Source: Pseudomonas sp. DTU_2021_1001937_2_SI_NGA_ILE_001 (GTDB lineage: Bacteria > Pseudomonadota > Gammaproteobacteria > Pseudomonadales > Pseudomonadaceae). From it: a stretch of DNA of 64,000 bases. The position numbers were made by a program, and so were the translations under genes. A model generated the notes under the pieces. It saw nothing but the letters and a program-made list of their open reading frames with translations, did no database searches and was not told the origin of the DNA. The DNA lies in the NCBI RefSeq assembly GCF_032463525.1, contig NZ_CP135971.1:806001-870000 (forward strand). The letters run 5' to 3'. Positions 27,600 through 35,664 of the stretch are shown here, in pieces; the stretch's first letter is position 1, and every line of letters starts with the position of its first letter.

Positions 27600-28834
27600 A
27601 CATCATCAACGCCCGCCTGCGCGGCAAGCCCGGCCTGCACCGCATCGAACTGGCCGGCGAACGCATTGCCGCCATCGTCGCGCAGCCGACCGTGGCCCCG
27701 GCGGCGCCGGGCGACCTGGATGCCGGACAGAACCTGGTGATCGCCCCTTTCGTCGAACCCCACATTCACCTCGACGCCACCCTGACCGCCGGCGAGCCGA
27801 AGTGGAACATGAGCGGCACGCTGTTCGAAGGCATCGAGCGCTGGGCCGAGCGCAAGACGCTGACCACTCACGACGACATCAAGCAGCGTGCGACCAAGAC
27901 CATCGGCATGCTGGTCGACCACGGCATCCAGCATGTGCGCACCCATGTCGATGTCACCGACCCCAAGCTCACCGCGCTCAAGGCCATGGTCGAAGTACGT
28001 GAGCAAACCCGCCACCTGGTCGACTTGCAGATCGTCGCTTTCCCTCAGGAAGGCATCGAGTCGTACCCCAACGGTCGTGCCCTGATGGCCGAGGCCGTGG
28101 CCATGGGCGCCGATGTGGTGGGGGGCATCCCGCACTTCGAGAACACCCGCGACCAGGGCGTTTCCTCGGTGAAGTTCCTCATGGACCTGGCCGAGCGTAC
28201 CGGCTGCCTGGTGGACGTGCATTGCGACGAGACCGACGACCCGCAGTCGCGGTTCCTGGAAGTGCTTGCCGAAGAGGCACGGGTGCGCGACATGGGCGCT
28301 CTGGTGAGCGCCAGCCACACCGTAGCCATGGGCTCCTACGACAACGCCTATTGCTCCAAGCTGTTCCGCCTGCTCAAGCGCTCCGGGATCAACTTCATTT
28401 CCTGCCCGACCGAGAGCATTCACCTGCAGGGCCGCTTCGACACCTATCCCAAGCGTCGCGGCGTGACTCGTGTGGCCGAGCTGGATCGGGCCGGCATGAA
28501 CGTGTGCTTCGGTCAGGACTCCATCGTTGACCCCTGGTACCCGCTGGGTAACGGCAACATCCTGCGCATCCTCGAAGCCGGCCTGCACATCTGCCACATG
28601 CTCGGCTACGAAGACCTGCAACGCGGCCTGGACCTGATTACCGACAACAGTGCACGCGCCTTGAATCTGGGCGAGGGCTACGGTCTGGAAGCCGGGCGTC
28701 CGGCCAACCTGTTGTTGCTCTCGGCACCGGATGACTACGAAATGGTCCGCACCCAGGGCCATGCGCTGGTCTCGGTGCGCCACGGCAAGGTGCTGATGCG
28801 CCGTACGCCGGCGCAGGTCGAGCGGCTGTTCTGA
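27596..28834 (+). CDS. codA: Cytosine deaminase
   Basis: A 412-residue amidohydrolase similar to E. coli CodA across its length. Metal ligands lie in [14 protein letters not shown], a catalytic Glu near residue 212 in [10 protein letters not shown], a His in [11 protein letters not shown], and a catalytic Asp near 308 in [15 protein letters not shown]. It converts cytosine to uracil and ammonia. The residue after the catalytic Asp is Ser (309), where E. coli has Asp314, a specificity position. The start overlaps the PucR stop (ATGA). Confidence 0.93.
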   Translation: MNIINARLRGKPGLHRIELAGERIAAIVAQPTVAPAAPGDLDAGQNLVIAPFVEPHIHLDATLTAGEPKWNMSGTLFEGIERWAERKTLTTHDDIKQRATKTIGMLVDHGIQHVRTHVDVTDPKLTALKAMVEVREQTRHLVDLQIVAFPQEGIESYPNGRALMAEAVAMGADVVGGIPHFENTRDQGVSSVKFLMDLAERTGCLVDVHCDETDDPQSRFLEVLAEEARVRDMGALVSASHTVAMGSYDNAYCSKLFRLLKRSGINFISCPTESIHLQGRFDTYPKRRGVTRVAELDRAGMNVCFGQDSIVDPWYPLGNGNILRILEAGLHICHMLGYEDLQRGLDLITDNSARALNLGEGYGLEAGRPANLLLLSAPDDYEMVRTQGHALVSVRHGKVLMRRTPAQVERLF

Positions 28835-28898
28835 GGCATCAGGCGGCTTGCAGAGAGCGACCTCGGCCGCGATACGGGGCGGTCAGGCGCGCTCTGCT

Positions 28899-28992
28899 TG
28901 TGGGAGCGAGCTTGCTCGCGAAGGCGGCGTCATGCTCACAACAAATGGGGTGACCTTGCCGGCCTCTTCGCGAGCAAGCTTGCTCCCACAGA
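28899..28992. repeat. REP-type paired palindrome, second sequence class
   Basis: GTGGGAGCGAGCTTGCTCGCGAAGGC and its inverted partner face each other across about 40 bp, just after codA. The arms differ from the GGAGCGGCTTNAGCCGC family elsewhere in the window, so at least two REP classes coexist. The rest of the 28835-29081 gap holds nothing recognisable. Confidence 0.8.
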
Positions 28993-29081
28993 GCCGCAAA
29001 GCGCTTAACCGAACAGTATTGGCTTTAGCCGCACTACTGATCTTTTACCGATCTGGCGTCGCTTTTGCTCGTGAACGAGGC

Positions 29082-29417
29082 TCAGCCCGAAACCAGCAGG
29101 GCCTCGGCGCGTTCGCTCAGGGGGCAGCCCTGGTCCTTGAGCCGTTGCACTACCTGCCGTGCCGATTCGGTACGACCGGTGTTGCCGATGAAGGTCACCA
29201 CCGAATCGTGGAATTCCAGCACCACGTTACGGGTGCCACGCATCTCGCGGTAATCCACCTGCTGAATCGCCGCATACGGTTTGCGACGGCGCCGCAACAC
29301 CCGGTATTCGACCTCATCGGCGTGCAGAACCAGCACCGGGTTGAGGTTGTTGTGCGCCCAGGCGAACCAGGGAATGGCTTTCCAGCCGCAGAAGGCGGCG
29401 AGCAGGGTGACGGTCAT
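29082..29417 (-). CDS. Small membrane-associated hypothetical protein (PH-like)
   Basis: A protein of about 111 residues. One hydrophobic N-terminal segment (MTVTLLAAFCGWKAIPWFAW) is followed by a compact beta-rich region (VLVLHADEVEYRVLRRRRK, then YAAIQQVDYREM, then VLEFHDSVVTFIG). This resembles the bacterial PH-like domain that follows a membrane anchor, but I cannot name a family. A start at 29453 would add 12 residues; ATG 29417 is preferred. It is next to the DUF6124 gene on the same strand with no clear link. Confidence 0.6.
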   Translation of the reverse strand: MTVTLLAAFCGWKAIPWFAWAHNNLNPVLVLHADEVEYRVLRRRRKPYAAIQQVDYREMRGTRNVVLEFHDSVVTFIGNTGRTESARQVVQRLKDQGCPLSERAEALLVSG

Positions 29418-29486
29418 GCTTCTTATCCCGAAAACAGCCGAGCAGACTGGCATGGCCTACTGCTTGAGGCAAGCGGCGATCCAGTG

Positions 29487-29759
29487 TCAGCTCAGGGCTT
29501 CACGCGCTACGGCGGCCAGCGACGCCTCGACCAGCAACTGCGCCGATTCCAGCTGATGCACCACCGCCCGCGCCAGCGGGCGGAACTCGGCGTTCTGGTT
29601 ATCCGCGACCTCGTAGGCCGTGGCGACTGCGCATTGCAGGTGTTCAGCAGCGGCCACCAGGGCGTCTTCGGCCTTGATGCCGGGGCGTACGCTGAACAGG
29701 CCGGATTCGCCTGCAGGCAGGGGTGATGAAGTTGGGGGATGGGGTGTGGAAAGGATCAT
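29487..29759 (-). CDS. DUF6124-like (formerly DUF3077) pseudomonad protein
   Basis: A 90-residue soluble protein with the pattern LFSVRPGIKAEDALVAAAEHLQ followed by a long helix ending in HQLESAQLLVEASL. I associate this with the pseudomonad-restricted DUF6124/DUF3077 group, which lacks an assigned function. ATG 29759 has GGGAT just upstream. Its transcript would carry an unusually long leader with several inverted repeats. Confidence 0.7.
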   Translation of the reverse strand: MILSTPHPPTSSPLPAGESGLFSVRPGIKAEDALVAAAEHLQCAVATAYEVADNQNAEFRPLARAVVHQLESAQLLVEASLAAVAREALS

Positions 29760-29798
29760 GATGGCTATCCCTAGTATCGAGTTGGAGACCATCACGCT

Positions 29799-29970
29799 TC
29801 GCGACTAAACAAAGGGTGGTGGCCATGCGCGGGTTAGTCGCCGGGTACTAGGAACCCGGTGCGCCCCGAGGAGGCGCCCCGTGCACAGCCACCATAACGA
29901 CATCGTCACGGCAAAGGCACGATGATGCTTTTGGGGCTGGCTGTTTCTAGTACCTCGGGCGACTAAACCC
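29799..29970 (-). promoter_or_regulatory. Structured leader of the DUF6124 gene
   Basis: Read on the minus strand, this segment contains the 10-mer GTTTAGTCGC at the near end and again at the far end, and its complement GCGACTAAC between them. It also holds a CCGGGT-TCCTAGT-ACCCGG hairpin (near 29842-29860) and a GGCGCCTCCTCGGGGCGC-like hairpin. The outer arms (29831-29855 and 29945-29970) pair over about 25 bp. It looks like an RNA leader or a repeat-derived element. Function is unknown. Confidence 0.5.
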
Positions 29971-30142
29971 GGTCGCTGCATGAGCGACGCGCAGGACCTT
30001 AGCGGCCTTGAAGTACCGTCACAAGCGGGCCGGGAGGATAACGCGGAAATTCGGAATCGTCTTACCAGGTCGGTAGATTGCGGTGTAGGAATCTTCTGAA
30101 ATCAACCCTGCCAGCCCCAACAGCTGGCAGGGTTGCCTTGCA
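29971..30142. other. Unassigned gap before the permease stop
   Basis: No gene is visible. A hairpin around CCCTGCCAGCCCCAACAGCTGGCAGGG at 30108-30134 lies just before the minus-strand permease stop, and is a likely terminator stem for that gene. Confidence 0.5.
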
Positions 30143-31465
30143 TCAAGCCTCTTCGAAACTCATCTCCGGTGGCGGCCGACGGAAACCCTGGGTGAGCACC
30201 GCCAGGTACAGCAGCCCCAGGCACAACCAGCCGGCCCCGAGGTACAAGGCCAGGTGGTCGAGGCTGGCCATCAACCACAGATTGGAGGCCAGGCCGAACA
30301 GCGGGAACACCAGGTACAGCAGCAGCGCTCGGCTGCCGCGCTGTTTCTTGGCCAGCCAGTAATGGAAGATCACCGCCAGGTTCACCAGGCTGAAGGCCAG
30401 GAAAGCCCCGAAGTTGATGAACGAGGTGGAGGTGGTCACGTCCATGCGCAGGGCCAGCAGCGCCACCAGGCCACAGAGGATGATGCTCGGCACCGGGGTG
30501 CTGAAGCGCTCGCTGAGCCTGCCGAAGAACGCCTTGGGCAACACGCCGTCACGCCCCATGGCGAACAGCAGCCGCGAAGCGCTGGCCTGCGCCGACAGCC
30601 CCGAGGTGAACTGGCCGACGATCAGCCCCAGCAGGAACAGGCTGACGAACAGGTCGCCGCCGATGTTGCGGGCGATCTCGTAGGCGGCGGCGTCGATATT
30701 GGCGAAGTCCGTCGAGGGGTGGGCCAGTTGCACGAAGTAGCTGCAGGCGATGAACAGCGCACCGCCGATCAGGGTGATCAGCAGAATGGCCTTGGGAATG
30801 TTCTTGCGCGGCTCGCGGGTTTCTTCGGTCAGGGTGCTCACCGCATCGAAGCCCAGGAAGGAATAGCAGGCAATCGCCGCGCCGCCCATGATCAGCGGCA
30901 ACTGCGCGCCTTCTTTGTAAAACGGCGCCAGGCTCCACAGCGGGGTACTGGCATCGCCCCATACGTAACGGATAGCCAGGCCGACGAAGGCCGCCAGCAC
31001 CAGCAACTGAATGAACATCAGCAGGCCGTTGACGGTTTTCGCCAGGCGCAGGCCGATGACGTTGATGCCGGTGGTGACGCCGATGAAGGCCAGCACCCAC
31101 AGAGCCTGCGGCACGTCGGGAAAGGCCGAGTGCAGGTAGGCCGCGCCGATCAGCCAGATGGCCATGGGCAGGAACAGGTAGTCGAGCAGCACCGCCCAGC
31201 CGGTGATGAAGCCCAGTTGCGGACTGATCGACTTGCGCACGTAGGTGTAGGCTGAGCCGGCCACGGGAAAGGCCCGCGCCATGTTGCCGTAGCTCAGGGC
31301 GGTGAACAGCATCGCCACGGCGGCGGCCAGGTAGGCAGCGGGCACCAGCCCGCCGGTGGCGTCGGCGAGGATGCCGAAGGTGCCAAGGACGATGATCGGC
31401 GTCATGTAGGCGATACCGAACAGCACCACCGAGCCCAATGACAGGGTTCGTTTGAGTGTGGCCAT
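30143..31465 (-). CDS. APC-family amino acid/polyamine permease (PuuP-like)
   Basis: A 440-residue, 12-helix APC transporter. The N-terminal KRTLSLGSVVLFGIAYMTPI and central CYSFLGFDAVSTLTEETREP resemble E. coli PuuP (putrescine importer) and related amine carriers. It lies 82 bp downstream of the nitrilase-family gene on the same strand, suggesting import of an amide or amine that the hydrolase processes. The exact substrate is unknown. Confidence 0.85.
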   Translation of the reverse strand: MATLKRTLSLGSVVLFGIAYMTPIIVLGTFGILADATGGLVPAAYLAAAVAMLFTALSYGNMARAFPVAGSAYTYVRKSISPQLGFITGWAVLLDYLFLPMAIWLIGAAYLHSAFPDVPQALWVLAFIGVTTGINVIGLRLAKTVNGLLMFIQLLVLAAFVGLAIRYVWGDASTPLWSLAPFYKEGAQLPLIMGGAAIACYSFLGFDAVSTLTEETREPRKNIPKAILLITLIGGALFIACSYFVQLAHPSTDFANIDAAAYEIARNIGGDLFVSLFLLGLIVGQFTSGLSAQASASRLLFAMGRDGVLPKAFFGRLSERFSTPVPSIILCGLVALLALRMDVTTSTSFINFGAFLAFSLVNLAVIFHYWLAKKQRGSRALLLYLVFPLFGLASNLWLMASLDHLALYLGAGWLCLGLLYLAVLTQGFRRPPPEMSFEEA

Positions 31466-31547
31466 CAGAGTGTGCTCCCGTTTGTGATTGTTATTTCGCA
31501 CTGCGCCCGTGGCGGCGAGGGGCTGCCTGACGCCGCCGCGGCAAGGC

Positions 31548-32369
31548 TCAGGAAGGGATGATCAGTTCGCGCCGGCCATCGGTCTGCTCGGTCGGCTGGC
31601 CGGGCAGTTGCAAGCGGCGCTGGGCCAGGTAGCTGTAGTCGCGCCGGGCCTGGAGCAATTGCGCAGGGTCCAACTCCACGGCCAGACGGCACTCGCCACG
31701 GCCGGCTTCGCACAGCAGTTGGCCGAACGGGTCGACCACCGCGCTGCCCCCGGCGAACACCAGGCCGCCGTCGCCTTCGCCCACTCGGTTGACCATCACC
31801 GCGAAGGCCTGGTTTTCCATGGCGCGGGCCATGATCGCGGTCCTGTGTGTCGGGCCGTAGGGGTCCATGTTGCCGTTGGTGACGATGATCAGGTCGGCAC
31901 CCAGTTGCCCCAGCGCCCGGGCGCTTTCCGGAAACTCGATGTCGAAGCAGATCAGCAGGCCGACCCGCCAGCCCTTGAACACGGTGGTGGCATAGCGGTC
32001 GCCGGGGCTGAAGACCCCGCAGTCCGAGGCCCACAGATGGGTTTTGCGGTACTTGAGGGCGACACCCTCAGACGTGACCAGCACCGTGGTGTTGTAGAAG
32101 CGCCCATCGTCGGCCGCTTCGGCCAGGCCGACCACCACTGCGACGTTGCGTTCGTCGGCCGCCTGGCGGATCGCCTGCACACTGGGGCCATCCAGGGGTT
32201 CGGCCACCCGGCGAATGGTGTCCTGGGTCGGAAAGCCCATCAGTTGGGTTTCCGGAAACACCACCAGATCGGTGCCCACCGCGCAGCGGCGGATGGCCTC
32301 CAGCGTGCGCTGCAGGTTATACGCGGTATCGCCATCGCGACCGGCCAATTGGACAAGCTCGACCTTCAT
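31548..32369 (-). CDS. Nitrilase-superfamily carbon-nitrogen hydrolase
   Basis: A 273-residue amidase with the complete Glu-Lys-Cys triad: Glu in VVFPETQLMGF (about residue 42), Lys in KYRKTHLWA (about 109) and Cys in LLICFDIEFPE (about 142). The family hydrolyses linear amides; the best resemblance I recall is to DavA (5-aminovaleramidase) and omega-amidases. ATG 32369 lies six bases after GAGGA, and ATG 32375 is too close. It is the first gene of a unit with the permease and is divergent from a LuxR gene. Confidence 0.85.
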   Translation of the reverse strand: MKVELVQLAGRDGDTAYNLQRTLEAIRRCAVGTDLVVFPETQLMGFPTQDTIRRVAEPLDGPSVQAIRQAADERNVAVVVGLAEAADDGRFYNTTVLVTSEGVALKYRKTHLWASDCGVFSPGDRYATTVFKGWRVGLLICFDIEFPESARALGQLGADLIIVTNGNMDPYGPTHRTAIMARAMENQAFAVMVNRVGEGDGGLVFAGGSAVVDPFGQLLCEAGRGECRLAVELDPAQLLQARRDYSYLAQRRLQLPGQPTEQTDGRRELIIPS

Positions 32370-32388
32370 ATGCATTCCTCGACTGGCA

Positions 32389-32411
32389 GCGCCTGCCCCT
32401 TGGGCAGGCGC
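32389..32411 (-). promoter_or_regulatory. Strong hairpin next to the nitrilase-gene ribosome-binding site
   Basis: GCGCCTGCCC and GGGCAGGCGC form a 10-bp perfect stem with a 3-nt loop in the nitrilase-gene leader, just upstream of its ribosome-binding site. It has no T run on the minus strand, so it is more likely a leader structure than a terminator. Confidence 0.45.
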
Positions 32412-32523
32412 CGGAAAAAAACGCTCTGGTGACGCCTCGCTGAGCGTAAGCTTGCGCCGATTATGTCGGTGGCCATCATGGCCGGGGTATTACGCCCACG
32501 TGGTAACCCAACAGGGGTAGGGG

Positions 32524-33312
32524 ATGACTTTCACGCTTCATGACATGGCCTGGCACCGCTCGGTGGGCCAATTGATCGAAACGCTGGACCAGGATCGCTT
32601 CTGGACCCGCCTGGTGCGCCTGCTCAACGATTATGTGGCGTGTGACAGTTGGGTGGCCTTGCTGTTCAGCGCCGGCCGCCCGCAGGTCTGTGCCGAGTGC
32701 CCCAGCGAAGATGGCAACCCTGACCCGCTGTTCCAGGATTACCTCAACGGTCTGTACCTGCTGGACCCGTTCTACGTCGCCAGCCGCGAATCGCGCTTCA
32801 CCGGCCTGGTGCGCCTGGCCGATGTAGCGCCGGAGTGTTTCGAACAGACCGATTACTACCAGCGTTATTTCCGACTCAACGTGGTGGCCGACGAGATCCA
32901 GTTCAATGTGGCACTGGATGGGCAACGAACCCTGTGCCTGTCACTGGGCAGCGAGCGGCGTTTCAGCGTCGAACAGGTGGCACTCCTCGACCTGGTGCGC
33001 CCCTGGGTCACGGCTTTGATGCGCCAGCGCATGGCCTTCGAGCCGGAGCTGCTGGATGCCGCCAGCCGCCCGGCGCCGCACTGGCAGAGCGCTCTGGAGG
33101 CCCGGGTCGAGCAGATGGAATCACCGTTGACCGGTCGTGAACTGGAGGTGGGGCGCCTGATGCTCAGCGGCTGTTCCAGCAAAGAGATCGCCCGCAAGCT
33201 GGAAATCTCCGTGGAAACCGTGAAGGTGCACCGCAAGCACATGTACAGCAAGCTGGGCATCAAGTCGCAATCCGAGCTGTTTGCACTGTTCCTGCAGGCG
33301 CAGCTGGGTTGA
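32524..33312 (+). CDS. LuxR-family transcriptional regulator A
   Basis: A 262-residue regulator with an uncharacterised N-terminal sensing part (about 1-190) and a LuxR-type HTH (LTGRELEVGRLMLSGCSSKE to VHRKHMYSKLG, residues 199-250). There is no receiver signature and no acyl-homoserine-lactone motif. It is divergent from the nitrilase-permease unit. It is a paralogue of the next gene, with co-linear motifs such as YLDGLYLLDPFY-like (YLNGLYLLDPFY) and QTDYYQRYF. A palindromic CCACGTGG at 32498-32505 lies in its promoter region. Confidence 0.85.
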   Translation: MTFTLHDMAWHRSVGQLIETLDQDRFWTRLVRLLNDYVACDSWVALLFSAGRPQVCAECPSEDGNPDPLFQDYLNGLYLLDPFYVASRESRFTGLVRLADVAPECFEQTDYYQRYFRLNVVADEIQFNVALDGQRTLCLSLGSERRFSVEQVALLDLVRPWVTALMRQRMAFEPELLDAASRPAPHWQSALEARVEQMESPLTGRELEVGRLMLSGCSSKEIARKLEISVETVKVHRKHMYSKLGIKSQSELFALFLQAQLG

Positions 33313-33313
33313 C

Positions 33314-34096
33314 TCAGGCCATCGGTCGCTCGTCGCTGAAGCCCAGTTCGCGAATGAACACCGAGAACAGTTCGGGCTGCGAAGAGATGTTCAGCTTGGC
33401 GTAGAGGTGCCGGCGGTGCGCCTTGATGGTCTCCGGAGAAATGCCCAGGCGCTGTGCCATGGCCTTGGAGGAGTAGCCACGCAGGATCAGCCGGGCGATT
33501 TCCAGCTCGCGCTCGGACAATACGCCCTGGCCGAACCTGGCCAGGGCATCGCCCATAGGCGCCGGGGCCGGCAGGGCAATGTCGCTGCGTGCCCAATGCT
33601 GGCCGAGCAATGCCAGGACCCAGCCACTGACCAGGCGCAGCTTGCCCAGCTCGACCGCTGAAAAGCTGCGGCGCATGCCCAGCGATACCGACAGCACACC
33701 TTCGGGCAACTGCAGGAGAAACTGCACTTCGTCCTGCAGTACATGGGCCTGGAAGTAATTGAGGTAGTAATCGGCCTGCCAGAACGAGTCCGGAGCGACT
33801 TCCTCCAGGTGATACAGCCCGCTGGCCAGACCTTCGCGTGCGGCCTGGTAGAAAGGGTCGAGCAGGTACAGGCCGTCCAGATACAGCTCGCCAGCCGCCG
33901 GAGCGGGTGCAGCGTCGTATTCCTCCAGCACCTGGGGCGCGCCCTGGGCCGGGAAGTGGATGATCAGCGCGTTGTCGAAGGGCACCCAATGGCGCAGCAC
34001 CAGCACCAGTTGGCGCCAGAAGCGCGCCGTACCCAGCTGCTCGATGCTCCGCGCCAGGGCGGTGTGAGCGGCAACTTCCTGGAAGAGAATGTCCAC
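33314..34096 (-). CDS. LuxR-family transcriptional regulator B
   Basis: A protein of about 260 residues, co-linear with regulator A: YLDGLYLLDPFYQAAREG, QADYYLNYFQAHV and C-terminal HTH ELEIARLILRGYSSKAMAQR. GTG 34096, six bases after AGGAG, gives an N-terminus that aligns with regulator A; the open frame continues to 34213 but is not needed. The two LuxR genes converge with only one base between stops. This one is divergent from the permease-DmpA unit. Confidence 0.83.
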   Translation of the reverse strand: MDILFQEVAAHTALARSIEQLGTARFWRQLVLVLRHWVPFDNALIIHFPAQGAPQVLEEYDAAPAPAAGELYLDGLYLLDPFYQAAREGLASGLYHLEEVAPDSFWQADYYLNYFQAHVLQDEVQFLLQLPEGVLSVSLGMRRSFSAVELGKLRLVSGWVLALLGQHWARSDIALPAPAPMGDALARFGQGVLSERELEIARLILRGYSSKAMAQRLGISPETIKAHRRHLYAKLNISSQPELFSVFIRELGFSDERPMA

Positions 34097-34122
34097 GGCA
34101 GCTCCTGGTAAGGGGGAGGGCA

Positions 34123-34139
34123 TTGGCGCCCGATTTGCT
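34123..34139 (+). promoter_or_regulatory. Possible sigma-54 promoter before the permease-DmpA unit
   Basis: TTGGCGCCCGATTTGCT has the GG-N10-GC spacing of sigma-54 promoters with a good TTGC at -12, about 150 bp upstream of the permease start. The -24 part is imperfect, and a LuxR protein is not a sigma-54 activator, so this stays tentative. Confidence 0.3.
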
Positions 34140-34287
34140 GTGCCTGTCAACGGGGGTACCCCTTGGGGGGAATTGCCCGGCATCGCCAACCTGCCTACTT
34201 TCGGATGCATCAAGCGGGCCGTCGAGCCTGCGCCGTTTCACCGCTTAGTTCTGCCTTCTGACACTTACAACAACGTGAGGGTGAACC

Positions 34288-35652
34288 ATGACGTCCCGCA
34301 ATGCTGCATCCCCTGATCTGAAACCGACGCTCAGCGTCGCCGATGTGGTGGCCATTACCGTTTCTTCGGTGACGCCTGCCAGTTCCGTCTTCGTCATCGC
34401 ACCCTTTGCCATCGCCCAGGCCGGCACCGGGGTGATCTGGGCGTTCATCCTCGGCGGGCTGTTGGCGCTGATGTTCGCGCTCTGCTACGCCGAGCTGGGC
34501 CGTGCGCACACTGCCGCCGGTGGCGAATACGTGTTCGCCAAGCGGGTGTTCGGCGGCATGGCCGGCTACGCGACCTTTCTTACCGTGCTGGCCATGCTGC
34601 TGTTCATTCCGCCGGTGCTGGCCACCGGCGCAGCCACTTACCTCAACGCCGCCCTCGGCACGCAGTTCGACGGGCAGACCGTGGCCCTGGTGATCGTGGC
34701 TCTGAGCTACCTGCTCGGCATCCTCAATATCAAGCTCAACGCCTGGGTGACCGGCAGTTGCCTGTTGCTGGAGGTGGCGGCGCTGATGGTCATCGTGGTG
34801 CTGGGCTTCGGCCATGCCCAGCAGCCGGTGGCCAGTTTGCTGAGCCCGATGACGCTCGACAACGGCGTGCTGCACGCGGCGCCCTGGGCGCTGGTGATCG
34901 GCGCGGTAGGCACGGCGCTGTTCTCTTTCAATGGCTATGGCGGCGCGGTGCTGCTGGCCGAAGACATGAAATGCGCCGGGCGCGGAATTCCCAAGGCGGT
35001 GCTGTGGTCGCTGGTCCTGGTGGTGGCCATCGAGCTGATTCCCCTGGTCGCGTTGCTGGCGGGTGCGCCGTCGCTGGAAGCGATGCTGGCCAGCCCGGAC
35101 CCGATCGGCTACCTGCTTACCGCACATGGCAACCAGACCCTGTCGCGCCTGGTCAGCGCAGGCATCTTTCTCTCGGTGTTCAATGCCATCATCGCCCTGG
35201 TGATCCAGATTGGCCGGGTGATCTACAGCAGTGGCCGTGACGAGCTGTGGATGCCGGGCATGAACCGCGCCTTCACCCGCATTCACCCCAAGTGGGAGTC
35301 GCCCTGGTTGGCCACGCTGTTCCTGGCAGTGCCTTCGGCGGCGCTGACCTTCAGCTCCAACCTCTCGGAACTGACGTCCTTCACCGTGCTGCTGATCCTC
35401 TGCGTCTATCTGGTGGTGGGCCTGTGTGCGCTGTTCAGCCGGGTGCTGCGCCGTGACCGCGAGCATCCGTACCGCATGCCGCTGTGGCCGCTGCCGGCGC
35501 TGCTGGCCGTCACCGGCGCCGGTTACCTGCTGACCACCCTGCTGGGCAGCGCCTCGACCCGCGATCTGTTCATCCTCCTGGGCATTCTGCTCACCTCGGT
35601 GGTGCTCTATGGCACCTACGGCAAACTGAGCCCGGCCTTTCAGAAACTCTGA
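34288..35652 (+). CDS. APC-family amino acid permease
   Basis: A 454-residue transporter of about 12 helices with APC hallmarks: SSVTPASSVFVIAPFAIAQA in helix 1, YAELGRAHTAAGGEYVFAKR before helix 3, and LFSFNGYGGAVLLAEDMK in the central region. It is followed after 12 bp by the DmpA peptidase gene and is divergent from LuxR regulator B. Uptake of small peptides or amino-acid amides is inferred from this context. Confidence 0.85.
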   Translation: MTSRNAASPDLKPTLSVADVVAITVSSVTPASSVFVIAPFAIAQAGTGVIWAFILGGLLALMFALCYAELGRAHTAAGGEYVFAKRVFGGMAGYATFLTVLAMLLFIPPVLATGAATYLNAALGTQFDGQTVALVIVALSYLLGILNIKLNAWVTGSCLLLEVAALMVIVVLGFGHAQQPVASLLSPMTLDNGVLHAAPWALVIGAVGTALFSFNGYGGAVLLAEDMKCAGRGIPKAVLWSLVLVVAIELIPLVALLAGAPSLEAMLASPDPIGYLLTAHGNQTLSRLVSAGIFLSVFNAIIALVIQIGRVIYSSGRDELWMPGMNRAFTRIHPKWESPWLATLFLAVPSAALTFSSNLSELTSFTVLLILCVYLVVGLCALFSRVLRRDREHPYRMPLWPLPALLAVTGAGYLLTTLLGSASTRDLFILLGILLTSVVLYGTYGKLSPAFQKL

Positions 35653-35664
35653 GCGAGACACTTC

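Noticed and set aside
32509..34165. A shared AGGGGTA motif in both LuxR promoter regions
   Set aside because: In the first region it merges with the ribosome-binding site and in the second it is part of a GC-rich palindrome; the match is too short to call an operator.
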